NCBI GenBank assembly: GCA_938075415.1
Contig: CALJHC010000003.1
Location: 558,001-622,000 of the forward strand
Direction: 5' to 3'
DNA: 64,000 nt
From: an uncultured Rubripirellula sp.
Lineage (GTDB): Bacteria; Planctomycetota; Planctomycetia; Pirellulales; Pirellulaceae
The position numbers were made by a program, and so were the translations under genes. The notes under the pieces were generated by a model that ran no database searches, was not told the DNA's origin, and was given only the letters and a program-made list of their open reading frames with translations. Below are positions 8,989 to 17,677 of the stretch, piece after piece. Numbering within the stretch: the stretch's first letter is position 1; each line of letters opens with the position of its first letter.

Positions 8989-10404
8989 TTAACGGCCCAA
9001 GTATCCATTCATGTTGGTCTTGTATTGCTCCACCCCGGGTTGCCCATAGGGATTCACGCCAAGCAAACGACCCTCGATCACCGTGGCAATCATCATCATC
9101 TGAAAAAGCTGGCCGAGCGTGTGTGTATTCAGTTGGGGTATGAACAAGTCAGTTGTCGGACGACCATCCTCATGCAAAGCATCATTGGTTCCCTGAATCG
9201 CAGCACCCATGATCTCCGGCAGGGTCTTATTTGCTAGATCATTGAGTCCATCCTGATTTCTCGCACTATGGCCCACTGGCAAAGCATCATTGCGATAGCT
9301 CTCCACAATCAAATTATTGAAGACTTTGTCATTCCGCCCTTGCTGATGTTGCTGATGACGACTGTGCAGATCTCTGGTGTTGAGAGTAGTTATTGGCGTG
9401 ACACCTAAACCCTCCTTGCCATTGGACTCAGCAAGCAACTGATCGTGCCAAAGTCCAAAAGACTCCAAAGCCTTTGTCCAGACACTCATGACCCGAATTG
9501 ACTTGGAGCGTTTTTTAGCAAGTAGATGATTCACAGCAACGTATTGCATCACGAGATTATCTTCAAACTTGGCATTTTGAAAATGCTGATTCATTGCCAC
9601 AGCACCCTCCAGCAATTGAATGCAGTCCAGACCAAGCAACGCAGCAGGCATGATTCCCACTGATGAAAGCACACTGAATCGTCCGCCCACTCCCTCGGGT
9701 ACGCTGAAGACTTCATCGCAACCAATCTCGCCAGCAAGATCATTTAGTTTTCCGCTTGCGCCCGTCACAGGAATAACGAGTCGCTTCAAGAGGCTTGGAG
9801 CATCTGAACCAAGATTCTCTTCCATTGCCGCTACGAATTGCCGAAACGCGACTGCGGTTTCCATCGTTCCCCCGCTCTTGCTGATCACAACAATTGCGTG
9901 ACGCTTTTCTGCGATCGTTTCGCCATAACCACCCATAGCCAACCGACCCAATAACGCAGCGCTGGCGTCATTATCAACATTATTCCCCTCAAAATACATC
10001 CTCGGTTTGCTACCTCGTGATCCACGCGTCAGCTCATTGTGATACGGATCACAACATGCCTCCATCATGGCTCGGGCACCCATGTACGATCCTCCAATCC
10101 CCAAAACTGCCACAGCATCTATCTCGTCGTGAATCGTGTTGGCCACTTTGAAAATCCGACCTAGTTCCGAGGTCTCACGATCCTTTTCGTAGGCGGCGAG
10201 CGTTTCCTCTGGCAACCCAAAAAAGCGTGAATCAAGCGGCAACTTGGCGCTTGGCACGTCACCCGATTCATACTGCTGTCGATCAGTGTGAACCATTTCC
10301 TCGCGCAAAGCATCAAATGTCGGCCCCAAGGACAACACGTCATTGGGCGACAGACCGTATTCGGAGTCGAAACTACCCCTTGGATCAAAACGCAAAGAAA
10401 TCAT
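8989..10404 (-). CDS. pgi: Glucose-6-phosphate isomerase
   Basis: The 471-residue enzyme converts glucose 6-phosphate and fructose 6-phosphate. The PGI signatures are clear: AVLGIGGSYMGARAM near 98-112, the substrate-binding VISKSGGTMET near 173, EVFSVPEGVGGRFSVLSSVG near 232 (signature 1 region with the Arg) and the catalytic ESNGKEG near 324. The size is at the short end of the family, as in Bacillus-like enzymes. The preferred ATG is at 10404; a GTG lies one codon upstream. Both neighbours (trpA downstream at 95 bp, gpmI divergent) are metabolic, and gpmI shares the glycolytic role. Confidence 0.96.
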   Translation of the reverse strand: MISLRFDPRGSFDSEYGLSPNDVLSLGPTFDALREEMVHTDRQQYESGDVPSAKLPLDSRFFGLPEETLAAYEKDRETSELGRIFKVANTIHDEIDAVAVLGIGGSYMGARAMMEACCDPYHNELTRGSRGSKPRMYFEGNNVDNDASAALLGRLAMGGYGETIAEKRHAIVVISKSGGTMETAVAFRQFVAAMEENLGSDAPSLLKRLVIPVTGASGKLNDLAGEIGCDEVFSVPEGVGGRFSVLSSVGIMPAALLGLDCIQLLEGAVAMNQHFQNAKFEDNLVMQYVAVNHLLAKKRSKSIRVMSVWTKALESFGLWHDQLLAESNGKEGLGVTPITTLNTRDLHSRHQQHQQGRNDKVFNNLIVESYRNDALPVGHSARNQDGLNDLANKTLPEIMGAAIQGTNDALHEDGRPTTDLFIPQLNTHTLGQLFQMMMIATVIEGRLLGVNPYGQPGVEQYKTNMNGYLGR

Positions 10405-11086
10405 CACGCACCCGCGGCAATAAGTAGAAAATAACCACCCATACCTTAACCCATTTCAGGCCAGTCTCGAAGATGAGATCGCCGCGTTATCAAGGCCCGT
10501 TTGCCAGCGAACCAATCTCAAAGCCAAAAACAAGAATTCCCCCAAAGCCCAATGGACCAAATCGCCATCACTACACCCCCTAAACTTTGCTAGACCTGAA
10601 CATGGAATAGATTCACTGACTCGCCAACCCAGCAATAACCCTGCGTTCCAAACTGACGGCAGATTCATTAATCCTTTCACAAGAAACACCCGTCGATTCA
10701 GTCTCTTGACGAGGCATATCCACATAATTTCTTGAAACAGGAGCCAAGCCAGCAACCAACTACATTGGTGGAATCGCAGAACAATACTGATCACCTTGGG
10801 GATATTTTTTAAATCCAGACGCTAACTCAGTTCGATTAGCAAAAAAACAAGAATCAATCATGCAATCCAACAGCTGTCCTCTCTTGCATTTTTTTCATGC
10901 CTGGAAAATCCCCAGTAGCGATCTGCTAAAGCTGGCTCCCTGTCATCCTTTGGGTGCTGCCAATCGGCTTCCCTTTCGGTACCATTGACTCCGCAGCGTG
11001 AACGCATTGCTGCCTCATAATGAAAGATCCAAACCTTAGTCGGCCTCATCATCCAAACGCCGACACCGACCCGAGGGATTAATCCG
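10405..11086. other. Divergent intergenic region between pgi and gpmI
   Basis: About 680 bp. It must hold both promoters. The open frames on the minus strand (10456-10794, 10858-11151) have no recognisable family or gene-like composition, and the second runs into gpmI. No RNA, repeat or clear promoter pair was seen. Confidence 0.45.
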
Positions 11087-12697
11087 TTGACTGACGTCCG
11101 ACGCAAACCCGTAGTTTTAATTATTCGCGATGGCTGGGGCGAAAACCCCAATAAACAGTGGGATCATGCAAATGCAATCCATCTCGCCAAAACGCCGGTA
11201 TCAGACTCTTTAATGGAGGCCTATCCAAATGTCTTGATACACACCTCCGGTGAAGATGTCGGCCTTCCCAAAGGAGTAATGGGTAATAGTGAAGTGGGAC
11301 ATCAGAACATCGGTGCTGGTCGGATCGTCGATCAGGAGGTGATGCGAATCACACGTGCAATCCGAAATGAATCATTTTTCAGCAATGAAGTACTTCGAAA
11401 CGCCATCAAGCACGTTAAGTCCACCGGTGGCACGCTTCACCTTCTCGGATTGATGTCAGATGGCCGAGTCCATAGTGACCTCGAGCATGCATTCGCGATG
11501 GTTGATCTCGTTAAACGCGAGGAACTACCGTCCGATCAATTCGCTATCCACGCTATCACTGATGGTCGCGACACATCACCCACTTCCGGTATTAATTTTG
11601 TTGGGCGGCTGGAAGAGAAACTTCAATCTGCACAGGTCGGTCGAATTGCGAGTGTGATTGGTCGTTTCTATGCAATGGATCGCGACCTTCGCTGGAACCG
11701 CGTTCAGGAAGCTTACGAAATGATGACAAAAGGTGCGTCGCAGACGTTCAAGTCAACCGCGGAGGCAATCCAACATTATTATGATCATCCGTCTGAATCC
11801 AATCGCAGCGGAGACGAATTCATTACAGCCACATCGATCATTGACCAAGAGAGTCCTGTTTGTGTCAAAGATGGGGATGCGGTCGTCTTCATGAATTACC
11901 GTGGTGATCGAACGAGGGAAATCACCAAGGCTTTTGTTTACTCCGATGAACAGTGGAGCAATATTGATGGTGGTGGATTTGATCGTGGTCCAAAAATCGA
12001 AAACTTGTACTTCGCTACCATGACCGGTTACGAAACCGGATTGCCAGTGAATGTAATTTTTGAAAAACCTTCAAAGATGCCCAACATTTTAGGTGAATAC
12101 GTAAGCTCGCTCGGACTTCAGCAGTTTCGTTGCGCCGAAACAGAAAAGTACCCGCACGTTACTTTCTTCTTCAATGATTACCGGGATGATCCTTTCCCAG
12201 AAGAAGATCGCGGTATGGCACAATCACCCAAAGAGGTTTCAACCTACGACCAAAAGCCGGAAATGTCCGCCGAAACCGTTGCCACCAAGGTTCTGGATGT
12301 CATTCAAGATGGCTCTGCTGAACTCATTATTGTGAACTTTGCCAACGGAGACATGGTTGGTCACACGGGTGTCTTAGACGCTGCCATACAAGCAGTTGAA
12401 ACCGTGGACGAATGCGTGGGGCGGATCGTAGAAGCGACTTTAACTGCCGGTGGTTCCCTGATCGTTACGGCAGATCATGGCAATTGCGAACAAATGATCG
12501 ATCCCGAAACGGGTGGTCCGCATACGGCGCACACAACATTTGATGTGCCCCTGATTGTTGTCGAACCTGGACTGGAAGGTCGCACCCTTCGGACAGACTG
12601 TCGGCTAGCCGATATTGCTCCCACCGTGCTTACCTTACTCGGAGTACCCGTTCCCGAGGAAATGACTGGCGAGTCAATACTCACAGCTAATAATTGA
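11087..12697 (+). CDS. gpmI: 2,3-bisphosphoglycerate-independent phosphoglycerate mutase
   Basis: The 536-residue di-manganese enzyme interconverts 3- and 2-phosphoglycerate in the cytoplasm. Evidence: the metal-binding IIRDGWGENP near 13, the phosphoserine loop GNSEVGHQNIGAGR near 66-79 with the nucleophilic Ser, substrate-binding HAITDGRDTSP near 157, GRFYAMDRD near 189, and the C-terminal metal ligands NFANGDMVGHTG and VTADHGNCEQM. The length is slightly above the usual 510. It starts with TTG at 11087, supported by a GAGGG ribosome binding site at 11073-11077 and by conservation of the residues right after it. It is divergent from pgi. Confidence 0.96.
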   Translation: MTDVRRKPVVLIIRDGWGENPNKQWDHANAIHLAKTPVSDSLMEAYPNVLIHTSGEDVGLPKGVMGNSEVGHQNIGAGRIVDQEVMRITRAIRNESFFSNEVLRNAIKHVKSTGGTLHLLGLMSDGRVHSDLEHAFAMVDLVKREELPSDQFAIHAITDGRDTSPTSGINFVGRLEEKLQSAQVGRIASVIGRFYAMDRDLRWNRVQEAYEMMTKGASQTFKSTAEAIQHYYDHPSESNRSGDEFITATSIIDQESPVCVKDGDAVVFMNYRGDRTREITKAFVYSDEQWSNIDGGGFDRGPKIENLYFATMTGYETGLPVNVIFEKPSKMPNILGEYVSSLGLQQFRCAETEKYPHVTFFFNDYRDDPFPEEDRGMAQSPKEVSTYDQKPEMSAETVATKVLDVIQDGSAELIIVNFANGDMVGHTGVLDAAIQAVETVDECVGRIVEATLTAGGSLIVTADHGNCEQMIDPETGGPHTAHTTFDVPLIVVEPGLEGRTLRTDCRLADIAPTVLTLLGVPVPEEMTGESILTANN

Positions 12698-13042
12698 GAA
12701 TGCTTTTCCGACTGCTGGTCCACGTCCTTGCCATCACGCCGTTCTGGCGAGATGGACGATCGTGTGATTCAATCGTGATGAGAGGATGTAGATTTGAAAC
12801 GGTGGCGGAATAACTGTCATCAATAAGTTCGTCATAAGTTTCCCCCAATAGCAACGCGGGTCGGAGACTCGATGATCACCTCAGGACAATCATGACTGAC
12901 AACACAGTCCTCAAGTTGGTCAAGTGTTCGTCTGGTTCTTTTCGTCACGTCCACGTTCCAGAATCTCATCCGGCAGAAACATCTCATCCGGCAGAAACAT
13001 CTCGTTCGTCTCCCTCGACCAAAGATTGACGGGAATCCAGAT
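12698..13042. other. Convergent intergenic region with 18-bp duplication and a tiny open frame
   Basis: 345 bp between the ends of gpmI and the HTTM gene. It contains an exact 18-bp tandem duplication and, on the minus strand, a 26-codon open frame (12920-13000) that reads MFLPDE twice and then ILERGRDEKNQTNT. No ribosome binding site or family match supports it as a gene. No terminator with a T-run was found. Confidence 0.5.
12963..12998. repeat. Exact 18-bp tandem duplication
   Basis: ATCTCATCCGGCAGAAAC occurs twice without a gap (12963-12980 and 12981-12998), and the next six bases begin a third partial copy. The length is a multiple of three. Confidence 0.9.
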
Positions 13043-14068
13043 TCACGCCTTATTCACAGTATCTTGACCGATTGGGTCTTGAGAGAAACCAAAAAACCTC
13101 AACAGTGCGTTGACGCAATGAGGCTCAAGAAAGATCACGTTTGCGGCAATCATGATGAATCCAAAAGTAGCCATTCCCAAGAAAATTGCGATTCCGAGAT
13201 GAACGAATACTGCAAACGCTAAGACCACTGGCCGAGTCAATCTTGGCCAAACGAGCGCTGAATAAGAGATTTCCCAAAACAAAGTCATTCCCGATAAAGC
13301 CGCAAGACATCTCGGATATTTCGACAGCCATGTCATGTCAAAAGATTGGTACTCATAGTTCGCAATAGCGTACCAGGCCGCAGTGCCGTCCCACCAAGTT
13401 TGACCTCTCGCCTTGCTCAACCCTCCAAACAAGTAGATTACGCAAAGGTGCAATTGAAAAAGTCGTGTGACCACATTTGCTGCAACACTTGGCGAGGAAT
13501 TCGGCAACAACCAATTCACCAGTCGACTTGATTCAGTCTTACGTAAATATCGCCGTCGCAGCCATGCGTCCACACTCAAATAACTGCCGCACGGAGTGAA
13601 CATGAGATACATGGCTCCATAGGTCAACATTTGATCCAGACCAAACAGTGCGCCAGTCAAACGATGGATATACATCACCTGAAAGAACCAAGCCAAAGGT
13701 GCCGTCAGCCTGCTAAATAAGCCAATCGTAAAACAGAACGTGACTGCAATCACCAATAGATGATGAGACCAGATTGCGGCCCGAGAATCGATACTCCAAA
13801 GATAGCTTCTTGACCAATCAGATAGACCGAACGTGCCATCATGGGCTGATCGGATTGATGCACCATCGACCCAAGCGTGCTCGCCAAGAAAAGATTCAAG
13901 ATCCATCGCGAGCACAACATGCGAGTAGAGGAGCATGCTGCCAAACAACAGACGCAAGACACATAATACCTGCGGCGATCTTGGTTTGAACCAGAAGTGA
14001 TCCCAAACCTCGAGAACTTCAAAAAACCAAACAGAAACTGCGTTGGACTGACCTTTGTTTGAGCTCAT
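13043..14068 (-). CDS. HTTM-domain membrane protein (gamma-carboxylase-like)
   Basis: 341 residues with at least six hydrophobic segments. The HTTM family (horizontally transferred transmembrane domain, related to the membrane part of vitamin K-dependent gamma-carboxylase) is indicated by the first helix with VLCVLRLLFGSMLLYSHV, the loop GLSDWSRSYLWSID, the conserved TGALFGLDQMLTYGAMYL near 140-157, SYLSVDAWLRRR near 163, and YLFGGLSKARGQTWWDGTAAWYA near 215-237 with the family's K-x-x-G-x-x-WxDGTA pattern. The soluble lumenal domain of true carboxylases is absent. Its start overlaps the stop of the upstream gene by 4 bp (ATGA), so the two are translated together. The biochemical function is unknown. 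Confidence 0.85.
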   Translation of the reverse strand: MSSNKGQSNAVSVWFFEVLEVWDHFWFKPRSPQVLCVLRLLFGSMLLYSHVVLAMDLESFLGEHAWVDGASIRSAHDGTFGLSDWSRSYLWSIDSRAAIWSHHLLVIAVTFCFTIGLFSRLTAPLAWFFQVMYIHRLTGALFGLDQMLTYGAMYLMFTPCGSYLSVDAWLRRRYLRKTESSRLVNWLLPNSSPSVAANVVTRLFQLHLCVIYLFGGLSKARGQTWWDGTAAWYAIANYEYQSFDMTWLSKYPRCLAALSGMTLFWEISYSALVWPRLTRPVVLAFAVFVHLGIAIFLGMATFGFIMIAANVIFLEPHCVNALLRFFGFSQDPIGQDTVNKA

Positions 14069-14826
14069 CTCTCTTCCCCCGAAATAATCTCAGACGGGGA
14101 AGGGGAGGGCGTAAAATTTTGATCCTCAACAATTGTTGGCTGTCGGACCTGATTTTTGAAATTCAGGTTTGCTCTCAGGCCATTCTCATCGTTGCCTTGC
14201 CACTGACTAGGTGGCAAAGTCATTGGTGTATCCGCCAGCACACGGTAAGAATCGACATGATCCAAAGGCAACGGATGCTCTCGATACAATTCCAGGTTTG
14301 GTAAACGATGCTCAATTCGACGGAGTGAAACCTGTTTTCCCTCGTAAACATGCTGGAGATGCCTTAGAAAAGAATGCCGCACCTGCTCATACCGATCACG
14401 CTCTTCAATCCAGCGACTGCTGTCCTCACTCGGCAGACCAGTCCCACTTTGAACTCGCGGTCGATAGATCTCGTGAAGGTACTCCGTCAGCATTAAATGC
14501 CGGTGATAAAGAAGCCGGGGCTTTTGGCTTTGTAAATCAGGATAGAAAACCTCATCAGTCACCTTTTCTCCATCCGAGACGGCCACCTGAATCAGGTGAC
14601 TTGGACCGGGGTCAGGCGCAAAGAATGCATAGCCACGATCGAGGTAGAGAAACTGGCAATAGGCATCAAGCGGAGCTAACATCCAAGCAATGATGGGAGA
14701 AACACCAAGAGGCCCCCGAGCTTGAAGCGATAATGGCGGAAGGGATACCGCCGCAAGGTGAACAACGACGAATAAACTAAGTGAGAACCGAATCAGTTTG
14801 GGTCGGACGCATCGAGTTGATGTCAT
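14065..14826 (-). CDS. HTTM-associated membrane-anchored protein of unknown function
   Basis: This 253-residue partner is transcribed ahead of and overlapping the HTTM gene. One N-terminal hydrophobic segment (FSLSLFVVVHLAAVSL) and a second near PLGVSPIIAWMLAPL anchor it. The exposed remainder contains the memorable stretch YLDRGYAFFAPDPGPSHLIQV near 80-100, then a charged helical region (SSRWIEERDRYEQVRHSFLRHL). The C-terminal 40 residues are Pro/Ser-rich. I do not recognise a named domain. The 4-bp overlap implies stoichiometric production with the HTTM protein, so a two-subunit membrane complex is a reasonable inference. Confidence 0.75.
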   Translation of the reverse strand: MTSTRCVRPKLIRFSLSLFVVVHLAAVSLPPLSLQARGPLGVSPIIAWMLAPLDAYCQFLYLDRGYAFFAPDPGPSHLIQVAVSDGEKVTDEVFYPDLQSQKPRLLYHRHLMLTEYLHEIYRPRVQSGTGLPSEDSSRWIEERDRYEQVRHSFLRHLQHVYEGKQVSLRRIEHRLPNLELYREHPLPLDHVDSYRVLADTPMTLPPSQWQGNDENGLRANLNFKNQVRQPTIVEDQNFTPSPSPSEIISGEER

Positions 14827-14942
14827 CGGCAGATACGTTAAGGGATCGCTTGGTCGGGTAAGTGATCCAAATTAACTGCCAATCACCGAATGTACAGAGT
14901 CTTTCCAGAGACACAGTTGGCTGCAATCGATTGAATTAAGAC

Positions 14943-14978
14943 AAAAAAGCCGCCGGCCTGGTGCTGGCAGCCTTTTTT
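14943..14978 (-). terminator. Rho-independent terminator of the TIGR03000 gene
   Basis: On the minus strand GGCTGCC..GGCGGC form a GC-rich hairpin (one C-A mismatch) flanked by six A and six T residues. It sits 22 bp past the stop codon at 15000. The A/T flanks make it potentially bidirectional, but no plus-strand gene ends nearby. Confidence 0.8.
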
Positions 14979-14999
14979 CAATCATCAAACAAGAGTCGC

Positions 15000-16157
15000 C
15001 TAACGGTTTGCCAAACGATTTAAGGCAAAGTCAAAGTGCCATTCACTTTCTTCACCCCCAATTATTCTCACAGCTCTTTCCCGCGTCACCAACTGACCGT
15101 CAATCTCTGCTTCGACGTGAATGACATAAGCCTCCCAAATCTCTCCGGCTTTCAAACTTTTCGTTCGAAAAGTTCTAACAGGCCCTGAACCACCGGTGGG
15201 ACTGCCCGCGAGTGTCACCGTTGCATCCTCAGGGACATGCAACCGCACGACTGTGTCTGCAAGATCAGTCGTTTGCTCTTCGTCCTCAACCGCCTCGGCC
15301 AAATTTGGATGGAAATCAAGCTCATGCGTTGTCCCGGCTTTTATTCGCACAATTTTTTGCTCAGTCTTTTCTTCACCCTGGTCTCGGTAAATCACCTTCA
15401 ATCGATAAGTGTAGACCTCTTCGGGTAATAGATCGACTGATTTGTAATGTCGAATGAGCCCCTTGCTTGTTGTGAGATGACCATTGACGACAACCTTTGC
15501 ATCCTCGGGCACCGAAACAATGAGGCTTGCAACTCCGCTGGCTATCTCAGGCACCGACACTTCTGCCTGGGTGTCCTCGGCGGCTGAATCTGCCTCGGTG
15601 TCTTCGGTGACGGTTTCATCTGCCACTTTCTCCTCGTCTTTTGACTCCAAAGTCACTTCGTAGCCGTCTGCTTCCCTGAGTAACTCAGAACCCAGATCTG
15701 CATCCAACTCACTGAAGTCTGAATTAGGGGCGGGGGGCTTTCCGCTGCCACCACTACTACCGCCCGAAGATCCATAATGAGTCACCCCGCCACTGCTGCC
15801 ATAGCCAATTGAATGATGCTCATGCATCCGCTGAAACAGGCGACGAATCGGTCCTGGACTTATCGCTGCACCACCGGAAGAACCACCGTGGCTGGAATAA
15901 ACTCGATGAGGTCCACCTCCCGAGGAGCCCCATCCACCAGAAGAACCACTTCCGCCAGATGAACCCCATGTTCCACCGTAATAGCGGACACGAAGGTGCC
16001 CTGCTGATCCATAACTATCGTGACGCACCATCCATCCGCCAGATGAGCCCCCAGATGAACCGCCAGATGAGCCCCAAGTCAATTCATCGGCTCGGGCCCA
16101 GCCCGAAGAAACGACCAATAGAGTCGATGTCAAAACAAGACACGCAAACCTAATCAT
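15000..16157 (-). CDS. Secreted Gly-Ser-rich protein with two TIGR03000 domains
   Basis: 385 residues. The signal peptide (residues 1-23) ends at GWARA. Residues of about 28-99 and 119-139 are built from the unit G-S-S-G-G, interspersed with aromatic and His residues (RYYGGTWG, HEHHSIGYG). A Glu/Asp-rich linker (150-205) follows. Two copies of the planctomycete-typical TIGR03000 beta domain come next: copy 1 at 210-283 starts SLIVSVPEDAKVVVNGHLTT, copy 2 at 302-377 starts VVRLHVPEDATVTLAG. Both contain the family pattern VPEDA-x-V-x-x-x-G followed by R-x-(F/Y)-x-(S/T). A cell-surface or envelope role is likely; no enzyme activity is suggested. The gene is monocistronic, with a good terminator downstream. 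Confidence 0.88.
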   Translation of the reverse strand: MIRFACLVLTSTLLVVSSGWARADELTWGSSGGSSGGSSGGWMVRHDSYGSAGHLRVRYYGGTWGSSGGSGSSGGWGSSGGGPHRVYSSHGGSSGGAAISPGPIRRLFQRMHEHHSIGYGSSGGVTHYGSSGGSSGGSGKPPAPNSDFSELDADLGSELLREADGYEVTLESKDEEKVADETVTEDTEADSAAEDTQAEVSVPEIASGVASLIVSVPEDAKVVVNGHLTTSKGLIRHYKSVDLLPEEVYTYRLKVIYRDQGEEKTEQKIVRIKAGTTHELDFHPNLAEAVEDEEQTTDLADTVVRLHVPEDATVTLAGSPTGGSGPVRTFRTKSLKAGEIWEAYVIHVEAEIDGQLVTRERAVRIIGGEESEWHFDFALNRLANR

Positions 16158-16379
16158 TCAAATTTCCCCCATGCGACTAAACCATTCGAGCCAACCAGCC
16201 CAAAAGGCAGTTTGAATCGCCCTCGGCATTCATCCGCGAGCGGACACTGCCAACCAGCTTAATCGGGGGAAATGCATCATCAATAAGGATTACAGCGATT
16301 TTAACGGTTATCCTGCCTAGGTAACTCAAGGATTTTCTCAGCCGAACGCCATCTGACTGGCAAAACTGAATCCCCGGGC

Positions 16380-17621
16380 CTAATCAAGGCGTTTGATCGA
16401 TATCTCGTCGAAATCGGCGATACCAGTGGCGCCGAAAAGTCCAATCCTCAGGATCCCCTCTCTTGTGGCAGGTGGAATTGGTACCAAACGTGTCGCCTTC
16501 GTCCAGTCCTTGGTCCCTTGATAAGGACCCAACCAGACCGTTCCCAATTCCTTTCGATCTTTGTCGTAAAGTGTCAGTGCAAGCATTGGAAGCTCTTCTT
16601 TGGAGCTGCCCCTGCGCACACCCTTGGTACGAACCATCGTGCCTAACCGAATTAGAGAAACCATCTGACCATCAATGGGAACGCCCTGTAGTAAATGTGA
16701 ATCCAATCCTGGCGTTTCATTTTCAAATCGAACAAATCTTTTTCCGCTCGGCGCATCGCCAGTGTCAGAGGAAGCCTGTAGCCGCTTCACCTGCCGACCA
16801 TAGTACCAACCGGAAACCAAACCATTCTTGCCCAGAGACGACTCACCACCCTCCTCAAAATCTCCGTTGACCACTTTGGGATTCTGCGGGTCAGGATGAA
16901 CTTCACGTGTCGCCTCCGCTTCACCAGTCATCGGCACAAAGAGCGTGGGACGAAGGGGCTGTCGAATTAACTTTCCGTTCTGCTTGACCATGCGATACAT
17001 CGTTTGCTGATACCGCTCGCCCACAGGGATGATCATTTGCCCGCCTTCGCGAAGCTGGTCAAGCAACGGCTTGGGAACATCCTCAGGACTGCAGGTCACA
17101 ATGATCTTGTCGAATGGTGCCGCTTCGGGCCAACCAAGAAACCCATCACCAATTCGCGGGAAGACATTTGAGTAGTTAAGACGAGTCAATGTATCTGCCG
17201 CTACTTGACCCAACTCCGAAACGATTTCAATCGTGTAAACCTTGGCAACAAGGGGACTCAACACCGCCGCCTGGTAACCACTTCCGGTTCCGATTTCAAG
17301 CACAACATCTGTTGGCTTTGGTTTCAATGCCTCTGTCATCATCGCAACGATAAACGGGCTACTAATGGTTTGTGCCTCGCCAATCGGCAACGCCATGTCA
17401 AGGTAAGCTCTCGACCTGACACCTCTTGGCACAAACTCGTGCCGTGGAGTTTCGCGAATTGACTGTAAAACACGAACATCCTTCACTCCAGCTGATTCGA
17501 TATACTGCTCCACCATCTCCCGTCTTGTCTGCGCGAAAGGATCCTGTCCAAAAAGCGAATGCGATTGTCCGACGAGAGAGGCCATTAAGATCATTAGATA
17601 TCGAGTCAATTTACCAACCAC
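16380..17621 (-). CDS. pcm: Protein-L-isoaspartate O-methyltransferase, secreted form with C-terminal beta-sandwich
   Basis: 413 residues, about twice the usual 210. The first 25 residues look like a signal peptide (MILMASLVGQSHSLFGQ). Residues 30-232 are the PCMT domain: QYIESAGVKDVRVLQSIRETPRHEFVP region, AQTISSPFIVAMMTEAL near 83-99, SAM-binding VLEIGTGSGYQAAVLS near 107-122, and IIVTCSPEDVPKPLLDQLREGGQMIIPVG near 173-201. It would methylate isoaspartyl residues for repair. Residues 245-413 begin VVNGDFEEGG and end GIADFDEISIKRL, a pattern typical of CBM4/9-like galactose-binding sandwiches. A SAM enzyme outside the cytoplasm would lack cofactor, so localisation is the open question. Confidence 0.88.
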   Translation of the reverse strand: MVGKLTRYLMILMASLVGQSHSLFGQDPFAQTRREMVEQYIESAGVKDVRVLQSIRETPRHEFVPRGVRSRAYLDMALPIGEAQTISSPFIVAMMTEALKPKPTDVVLEIGTGSGYQAAVLSPLVAKVYTIEIVSELGQVAADTLTRLNYSNVFPRIGDGFLGWPEAAPFDKIIVTCSPEDVPKPLLDQLREGGQMIIPVGERYQQTMYRMVKQNGKLIRQPLRPTLFVPMTGEAEATREVHPDPQNPKVVNGDFEEGGESSLGKNGLVSGWYYGRQVKRLQASSDTGDAPSGKRFVRFENETPGLDSHLLQGVPIDGQMVSLIRLGTMVRTKGVRRGSSKEELPMLALTLYDKDRKELGTVWLGPYQGTKDWTKATRLVPIPPATREGILRIGLFGATGIADFDEISIKRLD

Positions 17622-17677
17622 CCAAATACAATAGCAAACGAGATAATCAGCATCTCGCCAGATAGATTATTTACGAT

